A stretch of 64,000 nt of DNA, taken from the NCBI RefSeq assembly GCF_900188485.1, contig NZ_FZPH01000003.1, forward strand, positions 372,001 through 436,000. Reading direction: 5' to 3'. Below, piece after piece: positions 8,171 to 16,210 of the stretch. Within the stretch, counting starts at the first letter, position 1, and every line of letters starts with the position of its first letter. A model generated the notes under the pieces. It saw only the letters and a list, made by a program, of their open reading frames with translations, was not told where the DNA came from and did no database searches. This stretch comes from Asanoa hainanensis. GTDB taxonomy: Bacteria > Actinomycetota > Actinomycetes > Mycobacteriales > Micromonosporaceae. A program made the translations under genes and the position numbers.

Positions 8171-9406
8171 CCGAATGCGCGCACCCGCCCGGTCGAACAG
8201 CAGCAGCCGGTCGAGGTCGATCGCGATCCGGAGGGTCTCGGCGCGGCGCGGCACACCGGCGGCGGGCACCCGGAGCACCACCTCGCCCACCGGCGGCGGC
8301 TCCCCGGGCAGCTCCGGGTCGTACGCCGGGTAGAAGCCGTATTCCGTGCGCGCCGCCACCGGCCGGGGCGCCTCTCGCATCAGGGCGGTGGCCTGCGGGC
8401 CGGGCAGCTCCAGCCGGGACCGCTCGGTCGAGGTCGGCAGCGCACCGGTGTCGACGTGCACCAGCGCCTCGTGCCCGAGGTGCTCGACCTGGCGGACGGT
8501 GCCGGACAGCACCGGGCCGGTGTGCCCCGCGGGTGCCGGTGTGAGCGCGTCGGCGCGCAGCGCGACCGTGACGCGGTCGGTGTGCCGGGCCCGCACTGGG
8601 TGGCCCGCCGGCAGCTCGACCACCTGCGAGCCGAGGTCGATCACCACCCGGTCGCCGTCGGCGTAGACCGCGCCTTCGAGCAGGCTGGTGCGGGGTGTGC
8701 CGAGGAACGCGGCGACGAACAGCGTCGCGGGGTCGTTGTAGACCTCCTCCGGCGGCCCGACCTGTTGCAGCACCCCGCGCCGCAGCACCGCCACCCGGTC
8801 GGCCATGGTCATCGCCTCGGCCTGGTCGTGCGTGACGTAGAGCGTGGTCACCCCGAGCCGGCGGGCCAGCGCGGCCACGTCCGAGCGCAGCTCGGCGCGC
8901 AACCCGGCGTCCAGGTTGGACAGTGGCTCGTCGAGGAGGAAACCCCGCGGCCGGCGTACGATCGCCCGGGCCATCGCCACCCGCTGGCGCTCACCACCGG
9001 AGAGCGCGCCGGGCAGCTTGCGCAGCAGCGCGGTGATGGCGAGCTGGTCGGCGACCTCGTTGACCCGGGCCGCGACGTCGGTCGCCGACTCGTGCCGGAC
9101 CCGCAGGGGGAAGCCGATGTTCTGGGCGACGGTCAGGTGCGGATAGAGCGCGTAGTCCTGGAAGACCATCGCCAGCCGCCGCTCCCGCGACGGCAGGTGG
9201 TCGACCACCTGCCCGTCGATCAGCACCCGCCCGGAGGTGGGCGTCTCCAGCCCGGCGACCAGCCGGAGGATCGTCGACTTGCCGCAGCCGGTCGGCCCGA
9301 GCAGCACCAGGAACTCGCCGGGCGCGGCGAGCAGGCTGACCTGGTCGACCGCGACCGTGCCGTCCTCGAAGACCTTGGTCAACTGATCCGTGGCGATGGC
9401 CACCAC
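8135..9406 (-). CDS. Sugar-type ABC transporter ATPase (MsmK/UgpC family)
   Basis: The 423-residue ATPase has Walker A GPTGCGKST, Q-loop FQDYALYP, signature LSGGERQRVAMA, Walker B GFLLDEPLSNLD and switch histidine YVTHDQAEAM. A roughly 150-residue C-terminal region resembles the MalK/TOBE regulatory domain. Such proteins energise carbohydrate (CUT1) importers, and one ATPase often serves several systems. No permease or binding protein is adjacent, so it is an orphan here. The GTG at 9406 is chosen for AGGAGG 8 nt upstream; a GTG directly after it is the alternative. The gene converges on and overlaps the kinase gene by 36 bp. Confidence 0.85.
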   Translation of the reverse strand: MVAIATDQLTKVFEDGTVAVDQVSLLAAPGEFLVLLGPTGCGKSTILRLVAGLETPTSGRVLIDGQVVDHLPSRERRLAMVFQDYALYPHLTVAQNIGFPLRVRHESATDVAARVNEVADQLAITALLRKLPGALSGGERQRVAMARAIVRRPRGFLLDEPLSNLDAGLRAELRSDVAALARRLGVTTLYVTHDQAEAMTMADRVAVLRRGVLQQVGPPEEVYNDPATLFVAAFLGTPRTSLLEGAVYADGDRVVIDLGSQVVELPAGHPVRARHTDRVTVALRADALTPAPAGHTGPVLSGTVRQVEHLGHEALVHVDTGALPTSTERSRLELPGPQATALMREAPRPVAARTEYGFYPAYDPELPGEPPPVGEVVLRVPAAGVPRRAETLRIAIDLDRLLLFDRAGARIRLGAGEARQRKV

Positions 9407-9554
9407 CGCGAACACCTCCTGTCCGCAATGGTGGTCTTCGATGACCTGTAACACCAGAGCAATCTCGGTCGCGTATGCCGTATGGCTAGCACTACCTGAG
9501 GTCTAGCGGCAGGCGTAGGGCGTACGCGGTGCGTCCGTCGTTAGCGTGCTTGGC

Positions 9555-10856
9555 ATGACCGCGTTGCGTGCGCTAGCCAAACCGACCTTCCTGCGGACCG
9601 CCTGGCCCTGGCGTTCGCTCGGCTACCTGATCAGCACGGCCCCGATCGGGTTCGTGGCGATGCTGGTGTTCGGCACCGTCGCGCTGCCCTGGGTGGTTGC
9701 CGCGGACCGGCTGATCCGCGGCGAGACCAACCTGTCCGGTCCGCAGCTCGTCCTGCTGGTCTGCGTCGGCACCGTGCTGCTGGGCACGGTCGCGCCGGCC
9801 AGCGCCGTCGTCCTGGCCGCCGTCGAACGGTTCCGGCTCCGCCTGGTCGACGACCGACCGCTGCCCGGCCTGCCGCCACCGACGTCCGGGCAGTGGTTCC
9901 GCTGGCTGGCCGACCGCTACGTCGACGGCGCCACCTGGCGGGCCGTGGTCTACGGCTTCGCGCTGAGCTCGGTGGTGCCGCTGGTCTACTTCGTCGCGGG
10001 CATCGCCTTGCTGATGGTCCTCGCCCTGATCTCCAGCCCGTTCGTGGTCAGCGCCGGCGAGCCGGTCACGCTGGGCACGGCCGCGGTCGACACGCCTTCG
10101 GAGGCGCTGCCGTACGCGCTGCTCGGGCTGGTCCTGCTGCCCGCCGTCCCGTACCTGTTCGCGGTGGTGGCGGGAGCGCACGGCGCGCTGGCGCGGGTGC
10201 TGCTGGGCGGAGCCGACGAACAGGCCCGCCGGCGGCTGGCCGAGGTGGTCAGCTCCCGCGCCCGGCTGGTCGACGGCTTCAGCGCGGAGCGCCGCCGGAT
10301 CGAACGCGACCTGCACGACGGCGCCCAGCAGCGGCTGGTCAGCCTGACCCTGCAACTCGGGGTGGCCCAGCTCGACCTGCCGCCGGACAGCCCGGCCGCC
10401 CGCAGCGTCGGCGTCGCGCACGACCAGGCCAAGCAGCTCATGGCCGAGCTGCGCGAGCTGATCCGCGGCGTCCACCCACAGGTGCTCACCGACAGCGGCC
10501 TGGACGCGGCGGTACGCGAGCTCGCCGATCGCTCGACGGTCCCGGTGACCGTGGCGGTCGACCTGCCGGAACGGCCGCCGGAGCACGTCGAGTCGACCGC
10601 GTACTTCGTCGTCGCCGAAGCCCTCGCCAACGTGGCCAAGCACAGCGGGGCCACGCAGGTCCAGGTCTCCGCGGTGCGGGCCGGCCGGACGCTGGTCGTC
10701 GAGGTCGGCGACAACGGCCACGGCGGTGCCGCACCGGGCGAGGGCAGCGGGCTGACCGGGCTCGCCGACCGGGTGGCCGCGGTCGGCGGCACGACCCGGC
10801 TGTCCAGCCCGGCCGGCGGACCGACGCTACTGCGGGCGGAACTGCCGTGGCGGTGA
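9555..10856 (+). CDS. NarL-type sensor histidine kinase
   Basis: This 433-residue kinase has four or five hydrophobic segments in its first 220 residues and no recognisable extracellular domain. The HisKA_3 phosphoacceptor helix follows (ERDLHDGAQQRL, His near 250), then a HATPase_c domain with N-box ALANVAKHS and G-motif GSGLTGLADR. It belongs to the DesK/NarX group of actinobacterial two-component kinases. The ATG at 9555 is preferred over a GTG 9 nt upstream: TAGCGT (9542-9547) lies 7 nt before it and no Shine-Dalgarno is present, suggesting a leaderless transcript. It is coupled by GTGA overlap to the response regulator. Confidence 0.85.
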   Translation: MTALRALAKPTFLRTAWPWRSLGYLISTAPIGFVAMLVFGTVALPWVVAADRLIRGETNLSGPQLVLLVCVGTVLLGTVAPASAVVLAAVERFRLRLVDDRPLPGLPPPTSGQWFRWLADRYVDGATWRAVVYGFALSSVVPLVYFVAGIALLMVLALISSPFVVSAGEPVTLGTAAVDTPSEALPYALLGLVLLPAVPYLFAVVAGAHGALARVLLGGADEQARRRLAEVVSSRARLVDGFSAERRRIERDLHDGAQQRLVSLTLQLGVAQLDLPPDSPAARSVGVAHDQAKQLMAELRELIRGVHPQVLTDSGLDAAVRELADRSTVPVTVAVDLPERPPEHVESTAYFVVAEALANVAKHSGATQVQVSAVRAGRTLVVEVGDNGHGGAAPGEGSGLTGLADRVAAVGGTTRLSSPAGGPTLLRAELPWR

Positions 10857-11500
10857 TCCGGACCGTGCTGGCCGAGGACGGCACGCTGCTGCGCGAAGGG
10901 CTGACCGGCATCCTCGACCGCTTCGGGTTCACCGTCACCGCCGTCGGTGACGCGGCCGCCCTGGTCGCCGCCGTCGACGCGGACGTGCCGGACCTGGTGG
11001 TCACCGACATCCGGATGCCGCCGGGCTTCACCGACGAGGGCCTGCGGGCCGCGGTCGAGCTGCGCCGTCGCCATCCCGGGCTGCCGATGGTCGCGCTCAG
11101 CCAGTACGTGCAGGAGAGCTACGCCGCCGACCTGCTCGACTCGGGTGCCGGCCGGGGCGTCGGCTACCTGCTCAAGGACCGGGTCGTCGACATCGCCGAG
11201 TTCATCGCCGCGCTGCGCCAGGTCGCCGCCGGCGGCACGGTGGTCGACCCGCAGGTCGTCTCCCAACTCGTACGCCGCCGGCGCGACCCGCTGGCCCAAC
11301 TGTCCAACCGGGAGCGGGAGGTGCTCCAGCACGTCGCCGAGGGACACTCCAACGCGGCCATCGCCCGGCTGCTGGTGGTCTCCGAGGCGGCGGTGGGCAA
11401 GCACGTCGGCAACATCCTGGCCAAGCTCGACCTGCCGCCCGACGACGACCGCAACCGGCGCGTGGTCGCGGTGCTGACCTATCTGCGCGCGGGTCAGTGA
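10853..11500 (+). CDS. NarL/LuxR-family response regulator
   Basis: The 215-residue protein has a receiver domain (acidic AED near residue 10, phosphoacceptor Asp in VTDIRMPPG, conserved Lys in YLLKDRV) and a C-terminal LuxR helix-turn-helix (LSNREREVLQHVAEGHSN). The start GTG at 10853 overlaps the kinase stop (GTGA); a GTG six nucleotides upstream is possible. It is the cognate partner of the kinase just before it. Its last 7 bp overlap the end of the opposing acidic-repeat gene. Targets are unknown, but the convergent protease cluster next door is a candidate. Confidence 0.88.
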   Translation: MIRTVLAEDGTLLREGLTGILDRFGFTVTAVGDAAALVAAVDADVPDLVVTDIRMPPGFTDEGLRAAVELRRRHPGLPMVALSQYVQESYAADLLDSGAGRGVGYLLKDRVVDIAEFIAALRQVAAGGTVVDPQVVSQLVRRRRDPLAQLSNREREVLQHVAEGHSNAAIARLLVVSEAAVGKHVGNILAKLDLPPDDDRNRRVVAVLTYLRAGQ

Positions 11501-12291
11501 TGGACGGTGCGGTCCATCCAGCCGTCGCCGTTGTCGTCGTACATCGTCTTCTCGAAGACGCCGTCGCCGTCCTTGTCGTAGTCGGCCGAGTTGACCAGAC
11601 CGTCGCCGTCGGTGTCGTGGCCCACGAAGTCGACCCGGCCGTCGCGGTCGTTGTCGACCATGATGTCGACGCCGCCACCGCTGCGGCCCAGCAGGACGTG
11701 CTTGTCCCAGTCGCCGTCACCGTCGACGTCGACCCGGGTGTGGTAGCCCTCCGGCACCACGGAGCTCGGCGTCTCCGGCACGGGCGCCGGGCCGAGGCCG
11801 GTGGTGGCGACGGTGGCGTCCGGTGCCGGACCCATCGCGTCGGCGCCCGCCGGTGCGGTCGCCTGGAGCCCCTCACCGATCTCGTCGCCGAAGCCCGAGA
11901 GCCCACCCATGCCGCCGTGGGTGCCTTCGGCCTGCGCGTACGGGCCGAAGCTCGCCCCGTCGTAGCCCGCCGGACCCAGGCCGGCGCTGCCGGCGGGCGT
12001 GCCGAGGCCGCTCGTCGCCGCGTGCCCGAGCCCGGACGTGCCGCCGAGCGAGACGCCGTCGGCCAGCAGGCCGCCCAGCGAGCCGAGCAGGCCGAACGTG
12101 CTCGACTGGTTGGCCCGGGTCTCCACCGCGTGCTCGGTCGGCGACTCGCCACCGACCTGGGTGTGCAGCAGCGCGATCTCGTCGTCGCTCAGCGAGTAGC
12201 TGGCCAACGCCAGGCCCGGGTCGGACGCCAGCGCGCTGGCGAAAGCCGGGTCGACCACCAAACGCTCCAGCACCTCGTCGAAGTCACTCAT
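11494..12291 (-). CDS. Acidic Asp/Gly-repeat protein with RiPP-leader-like N terminus
   Basis: The 265-residue protein has three parts. Residues 1-45 form a short helical region (FDEVLERL, DPAF, SDPGLALASY, LSDDEIALL). This resembles the leader segment of NHLP/Os1348-type peptide precursors and, less closely, IniB N termini. Residues 50-160 are Gly/Ala/Ser-rich and low complexity. Residues 180-265 carry at least five calcium-loop-like DxDxDG repeats (DVDGDGDWD, DNDRDGRVD, DTDGDGLVN, DKDGDGVFE, DDNGDGWMD). There is no signal peptide. GGAGGG precedes the ATG by 7 nt. It is the last gene of a three-gene cluster with a cysteine-rich mini-protein and a large membrane metalloprotease, so it may be that protease's substrate. 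That role is inference. Confidence 0.7.
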   Translation of the reverse strand: MSDFDEVLERLVVDPAFASALASDPGLALASYSLSDDEIALLHTQVGGESPTEHAVETRANQSSTFGLLGSLGGLLADGVSLGGTSGLGHAATSGLGTPAGSAGLGPAGYDGASFGPYAQAEGTHGGMGGLSGFGDEIGEGLQATAPAGADAMGPAPDATVATTGLGPAPVPETPSSVVPEGYHTRVDVDGDGDWDKHVLLGRSGGGVDIMVDNDRDGRVDFVGHDTDGDGLVNSADYDKDGDGVFEKTMYDDNGDGWMDRTVHH

Positions 12292-12309
12292 CGCTGGCCC
12301 CTCCCCATC

Positions 12310-12335
12310 GACGGCGCTCCTACGGTAGCGCCGTC
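12310..12335 (-). terminator. Intercistronic hairpin
   Basis: Perfect 9-bp arms (gacggcgct 12310-12318 and agcgccgtc 12327-12335) with an 8-nt loop overlap the stop codon of the mini-protein and end just before the Shine-Dalgarno of the acidic-repeat gene. It could be a partial terminator or an mRNA processing or stability element that uncouples expression of the last gene. Confidence 0.45.
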
Positions 12336-12549
12336 AGTCGAGCTCCGGCATCGGCACCGGTTGGGGACGCGGCCGGCACGTGCCACATTGCACGGCGTCC
12401 TCGACGACCAGCCCCTCGGCGCGGTTGCGGGTCTCCGACCGGTGCACCTCCAGCAGGAACGGGCCGAACCGGGCGTGGTCCTCGCACACCCCACGCCCAC
12501 AGAACCGGCACGACCCCCGCGCCGACTTAGGACAAAACCAACAGAGCAC
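12334..12549 (-). CDS. Cysteine-rich zinc-ribbon mini-protein
   Basis: This is a 71-residue protein with paired cysteines (CWFC near residue 3, CRFC near 14, CEDH near 22, CGTC near 55), suggesting one or two zinc-binding knuckles. It starts with GTG, and AAGGAG lies about 5 nt upstream, overlapping the TAA stop of the preceding metalloprotease gene (9-bp gap). The two genes are therefore almost certainly co-transcribed. No family is recognised. Its position between the protease and the repeat protein suggests a role in the same system, for example as an adaptor. Confidence 0.7.
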   Translation of the reverse strand: MLCWFCPKSARGSCRFCGRGVCEDHARFGPFLLEVHRSETRNRAEGLVVEDAVQCGTCRPRPQPVPMPELD

Positions 12550-12558
12550 GAACTCTCC

Positions 12559-15500
12559 TTATGAGGGCGTTGGAGGATTGCACGGCGCCACGGCAATGTT
12601 GCTGCCGTCGATCGAGGACGACTCACCTTCGGTGTCGGTGGCGGTCACCGTGATCGACAACGTGCCGCCTTCGTTCGGCTTGCCCGGATAGGGCACAGGA
12701 CCGATCTGGCCGTAGAAGTTGCCGTCCCAGGACATCGAATTGCTCCCGGAGTCGAAGCCCGACCAAGAGACGGTGACCTTGATGCTCTGATCCGAGTCCT
12801 TGTCGTCGGTTACCGACACCACGGGGAAGGCCGCCGTGCCGTTCCTGCCACACGACGATTCACCACCGATCTGCTGGTCGATCGTGCCGCCCGGGTCGGT
12901 CACCCAGGTGATCGTCGGCGGCTTGTTGGTGTCGACCGGCGGCTGCGTCGTGGTCGGCGGTCTGGTCGTCGGCTGGGTAACCGGAGGCACGGGGTCGTCG
13001 CCCGGCTGGGCCGGCGGCGGGTTGTTGTTGTCGTCGTCATCGTCGTCGTCCGTGCCGGCCGGCGGGGTCGGCGTCACGCTCGGCGTGGCCGTCGGCGACG
13101 GCAGGTCGGTCGGTGACGGCTCTTCGCTGGGCGACGGCTCGTCGGTCGGACCGGCCGGGCGTGGCACCTCGCGACCGTCACCGCAGTCGAGCGCCGCGTC
13201 CGTAGCCGACTGAAGCTCCCCGTCGACCCGCACGGACCCCTTGGAGACGACGGTGCCGGCGGCGCTGACCCGGTACCAGGCGGCGCCGTCGTTGGTCAGC
13301 CGCGAGCCCGCCGCGTCCAGCGACAGGTCCAGCGGCCGGAACGTGCCGCGCGTGCTCGCCGTGTCGACCAGCACCCGGCCGTCGGCCAACCGCAGCGAGC
13401 CGTGCGGCACGGTGCGCCGGTCACCCGAGCTCCACAGCTCACCGACCGCGACCCCGCTGCCCGCGCAGAGCACGGTCACGGACCCGCCGCGGAAGGTCAG
13501 GGTCGCCGAGGACCGGTCGCGCAGCTTCACCTGGTCGCCTTCGGTCACGTACACCTTGGCGCCCGAAGAGAGTTTGAGCCGCTTGCCGTTGACCTGGACG
13601 TCGGCGGTGCCCCGGGTGGTCGACAGCAACGCCCGGTCGGCCGGCATCTCGGCCCACGCGGGCCCGGGCAGGAAGTTGGTGCCGGTCAGGAACAGCGCGA
13701 GCAGCAGGAGGAGCGCGGTCAGCCACCACAGCCGGCGCTCGAAGCGACCGTCGACCGTCTCGTCGATCACCGGTGGCGGCCCGGGCGGGGCGGCCAGCGG
13801 CGGGTAGCCACCCGACGGGTGCACGCCGACCTGCGGACCGGCGCCGGCGACCGAGGCGACCACGGAGGGATCGGCGCCGAGCAGCAGCGGCACACCCGGG
13901 AGGGCCGGCACCGACCAGAGCCGGGTGGGCGTGCGCGCGGTCGCCACTACCCCGCCCGGCCCGTCGCCGATCGGGCCGATCAGGGTGCCCCGGCGCAGGT
14001 CGGTGCCGTCGGGCAGGACGACCGTGCCGGACTCGACGACCACCGCGTCGGTGGCGCCGTCGAGCGAGACCGGGTCGCCGGGCGCGAGCAGGATCGGCCG
14101 GGCGGCGGAGACCAGGCCCATCCGGTCCTCGGCGCTGAGCGACTGCAGCGCGGGTGCCTCGGCGAACAGCCGGTCGGCCTGGTCCCACTCGGCGGGCGGC
14201 GGCCCGGGCACCGGGCCGATCGCGCGGGAAACCGCGGACGGCGGGATGGACAGCAGCGTGGTGCCGGCGGTGTGCCAGGCCAGCGCGGCGGGCGCCCCGC
14301 TGAGCGCACTGGCCAGCCCGACCACGCCGCCGGCGCCGAGCCGTTGCCGGACCAGGCCGGAGGGGTCGTCGGGGCGGCGGGCCTCCACGGCGCCGTCGAC
14401 CACGACGTAGACGGCCCGCTGTGCGGAGCCGGCGAAGACGAGCTGCTGACCGGTGCGCGGGCGCACCCAGGTCGCGGCGGCGGCCAGGTCGGCGAGCGCA
14501 CCGCCGGAGAGCCGGCCGAGCGCGGACGCCCGCAGCGCGTCGAGCCTGCGCGGTGCGTCGAGGTCGCGGCTGCGTTGTTCGAGCCGGCGGCGCAGGGCGC
14601 TGACCCGGCGGGAGATCCAGCCGGCGGCGAGATAGACCAGCGGCGCCGCCAGGCCGCAGATCACCGCGGCGAGCAGAATCCGGGCGGGCCAGCCGGAGCG
14701 CCACAACCCGATGGTCAACCCGGCGACGCGGTCGGTCCAGATGCGCCAGAAGAGGTTGACGGCGATGGCCACCCAGAGCACGGCGACCGTGCCGTAGAGC
14801 GCGACCAGCCGGCCCTCGCGGTCGAGCTCCGACCAGCGCGGCGGGCGGCGGCGGAGCCGGCTGACCACGAAGGTCAGGCCCCGGGCGCGCAGGTTGGGGA
14901 TCTCCAGCCAGTCCATCAGCAGGTAGTAGCCGTCGAGCGCCAGGAACGGGTTGAGGTTGAACAGGGCGTTGAGGTACCAGGCGAAGGCCAGCTTGAAGGT
15001 CCACGGAGCGGCTTCGGGCACGAAGACACCGACGAGCCCCGCGATGCCGGCCAGCACCAGCCCGGCGGCCGGTCCGGCGGCGGTGGTGGTCATCCGCGCC
15101 CGGCGGCCGGCCATCCACACGTCGGTGGTGTCGACGAAGACGGACGGGATGCCGAAGTAGACGAGGAAGCCCGCGGCCGGCACCCGCCGGCCGGCGTGCT
15201 TGGTGGCCAGCGCGTGGCCGAGCTCGTGGCAGGCCAGGGCGAGCACGTTGAGCCCGAGCAGCACGGCCGCGCCGACCGCGTACGAGCCGCCGGTCAGGAA
15301 GACCGACTCCTCGCCGTGCCACCACGTCCAGCCGAACGCGAGCAGGCCGGCCAGCGCGATGACGCCGAGCAGCGCGGCGACGGCCTTGTGGAAGAGGAAC
15401 CGGCCGCCGGCGCGATAGAGGAAGCCGACCAGCGGGTCGATGTCGGCGATCACGGTGCGCCGGCCCTGCGCGAAGGCCAGCAGCGAGCGGCCCAGCCGGA

Positions 15501-15951
15501 TCGGCCAGGGGCGGCGGTGCACGCGGGCCAGCGGGCGGAACGCGTCGACGGGCAGCTCGGCCAGCATGCGGTTGGCGGCGAGGTCCGCGACCACCCGGGT
15601 GACCTGGTCCGGGGCGAGGCGGCCACCGATCCGGGCGAACTCGGCGACGAGGCGGGCGACCGTACGCGTGCCGTCCATCAGGGTCGCGAGCTGCCACTCC
15701 TCGGGCGTGAGCCGCAGGTAGCAGGCGGCGCCCCGGTCGTCGGGCGAGCGGAGCATCACGTACGGGACGTCGCGCACCGACACGAGGTCGACCTGCTCGA
15801 TCCCGGCGCGCAGCACGGGCTTGGCGCGGGCCGGATTGAGCCGTTCGACGACGGCCGCCCACATGCCGGGGTCGTGCGGACCTATCGGCTGCCCCGGCGC
15901 CCGCCCGGCCAGCGCCTCCCACACACTCACCCGGGTCTCGACGACCGTCAC
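12559..15951 (-). CDS. Membrane metalloprotease fusion: PqqD-like, M50, cNMP-like, FecR-like
   Basis: The protein is 1130 residues. Residues about 60-140 resemble a PqqD/RRE peptide-binding fold (YLRLTPEEWQLATLMDG). Residues about 150-450 form a multi-spanning M50 (site-2 protease-like) domain with the zinc motif HELGH near 243 and the second motif NPFLALDGY near 335. Residues about 480-590 look like a cyclic-nucleotide-binding (CAP_ED) fold, followed by a second, more degenerate copy. A transmembrane helix near 730 leads to a FecR-like beta domain (about 765-890), a Pro/Thr/Asp linker with a seven-Asp run, and a C-terminal Ig-like domain. The GTG at 15951 is chosen because GGAGG sits 9 nt upstream; the next upstream GTG has no spacing. 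First gene of the cluster. Confidence 0.82.
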   Translation of the reverse strand: MTVVETRVSVWEALAGRAPGQPIGPHDPGMWAAVVERLNPARAKPVLRAGIEQVDLVSVRDVPYVMLRSPDDRGAACYLRLTPEEWQLATLMDGTRTVARLVAEFARIGGRLAPDQVTRVVADLAANRMLAELPVDAFRPLARVHRRPWPIRLGRSLLAFAQGRRTVIADIDPLVGFLYRAGGRFLFHKAVAALLGVIALAGLLAFGWTWWHGEESVFLTGGSYAVGAAVLLGLNVLALACHELGHALATKHAGRRVPAAGFLVYFGIPSVFVDTTDVWMAGRRARMTTTAAGPAAGLVLAGIAGLVGVFVPEAAPWTFKLAFAWYLNALFNLNPFLALDGYYLLMDWLEIPNLRARGLTFVVSRLRRRPPRWSELDREGRLVALYGTVAVLWVAIAVNLFWRIWTDRVAGLTIGLWRSGWPARILLAAVICGLAAPLVYLAAGWISRRVSALRRRLEQRSRDLDAPRRLDALRASALGRLSGGALADLAAAATWVRPRTGQQLVFAGSAQRAVYVVVDGAVEARRPDDPSGLVRQRLGAGGVVGLASALSGAPAALAWHTAGTTLLSIPPSAVSRAIGPVPGPPPAEWDQADRLFAEAPALQSLSAEDRMGLVSAARPILLAPGDPVSLDGATDAVVVESGTVVLPDGTDLRRGTLIGPIGDGPGGVVATARTPTRLWSVPALPGVPLLLGADPSVVASVAGAGPQVGVHPSGGYPPLAAPPGPPPVIDETVDGRFERRLWWLTALLLLLALFLTGTNFLPGPAWAEMPADRALLSTTRGTADVQVNGKRLKLSSGAKVYVTEGDQVKLRDRSSATLTFRGGSVTVLCAGSGVAVGELWSSGDRRTVPHGSLRLADGRVLVDTASTRGTFRPLDLSLDAAGSRLTNDGAAWYRVSAAGTVVSKGSVRVDGELQSATDAALDCGDGREVPRPAGPTDEPSPSEEPSPTDLPSPTATPSVTPTPPAGTDDDDDDDNNNPPPAQPGDDPVPPVTQPTTRPPTTTQPPVDTNKPPTITWVTDPGGTIDQQIGGESSCGRNGTAAFPVVSVTDDKDSDQSIKVTVSWSGFDSGSNSMSWDGNFYGQIGPVPYPGKPNEGGTLSITVTATDTEGESSSIDGSNIAVAPCNPPTPS

Positions 15952-16098
15952 GGTGCCCACCCTCCGTCACCCCACCGGGGATGGAGAGTAGGCCGCTCAT
16001 AGATCGGAATCGACCTCGCGTCCGCAACCCGACAGCGCCGCACAGCTATCGTCGGCCGGCCGTCACCAGGCGCTCACGGTCTGCTGAAGACAGGCGGA

Positions 16099-16140
16099 GG
16101 CGGGTGACACAACCAACCCCCGAGGGCCGTGTCACCCGCC
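16099..16140 (-). terminator. Hairpin terminator downstream of the HtrA-like gene
   Basis: Perfect 12-bp arms (ggcgggtgacac 16099-16110 and gtgtcacccgcc 16129-16140) with an 18-nt loop start about 70 nt past the protease stop at 16211. It also lies in the upstream region of the metalloprotease cluster (start 15951), so an operator role is possible. The rest of the 259-bp gap shows nothing clear. Confidence 0.6.
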
Positions 16141-16210
16141 ACCTTTGGGAGGAGGACCGTCACCGCGGGTCACGCGGCCTTCGGGTCCCAGGTGTGCGCG
16201 TATCTAGCTC

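Noticed and set aside
13402-16002. 866-codon plus-strand and 862-codon minus-strand frames across the metalloprotease gene
   Set aside because: Both are out-of-frame shadows; the HELGH-containing frame is the coding one and has the ribosome-binding site.
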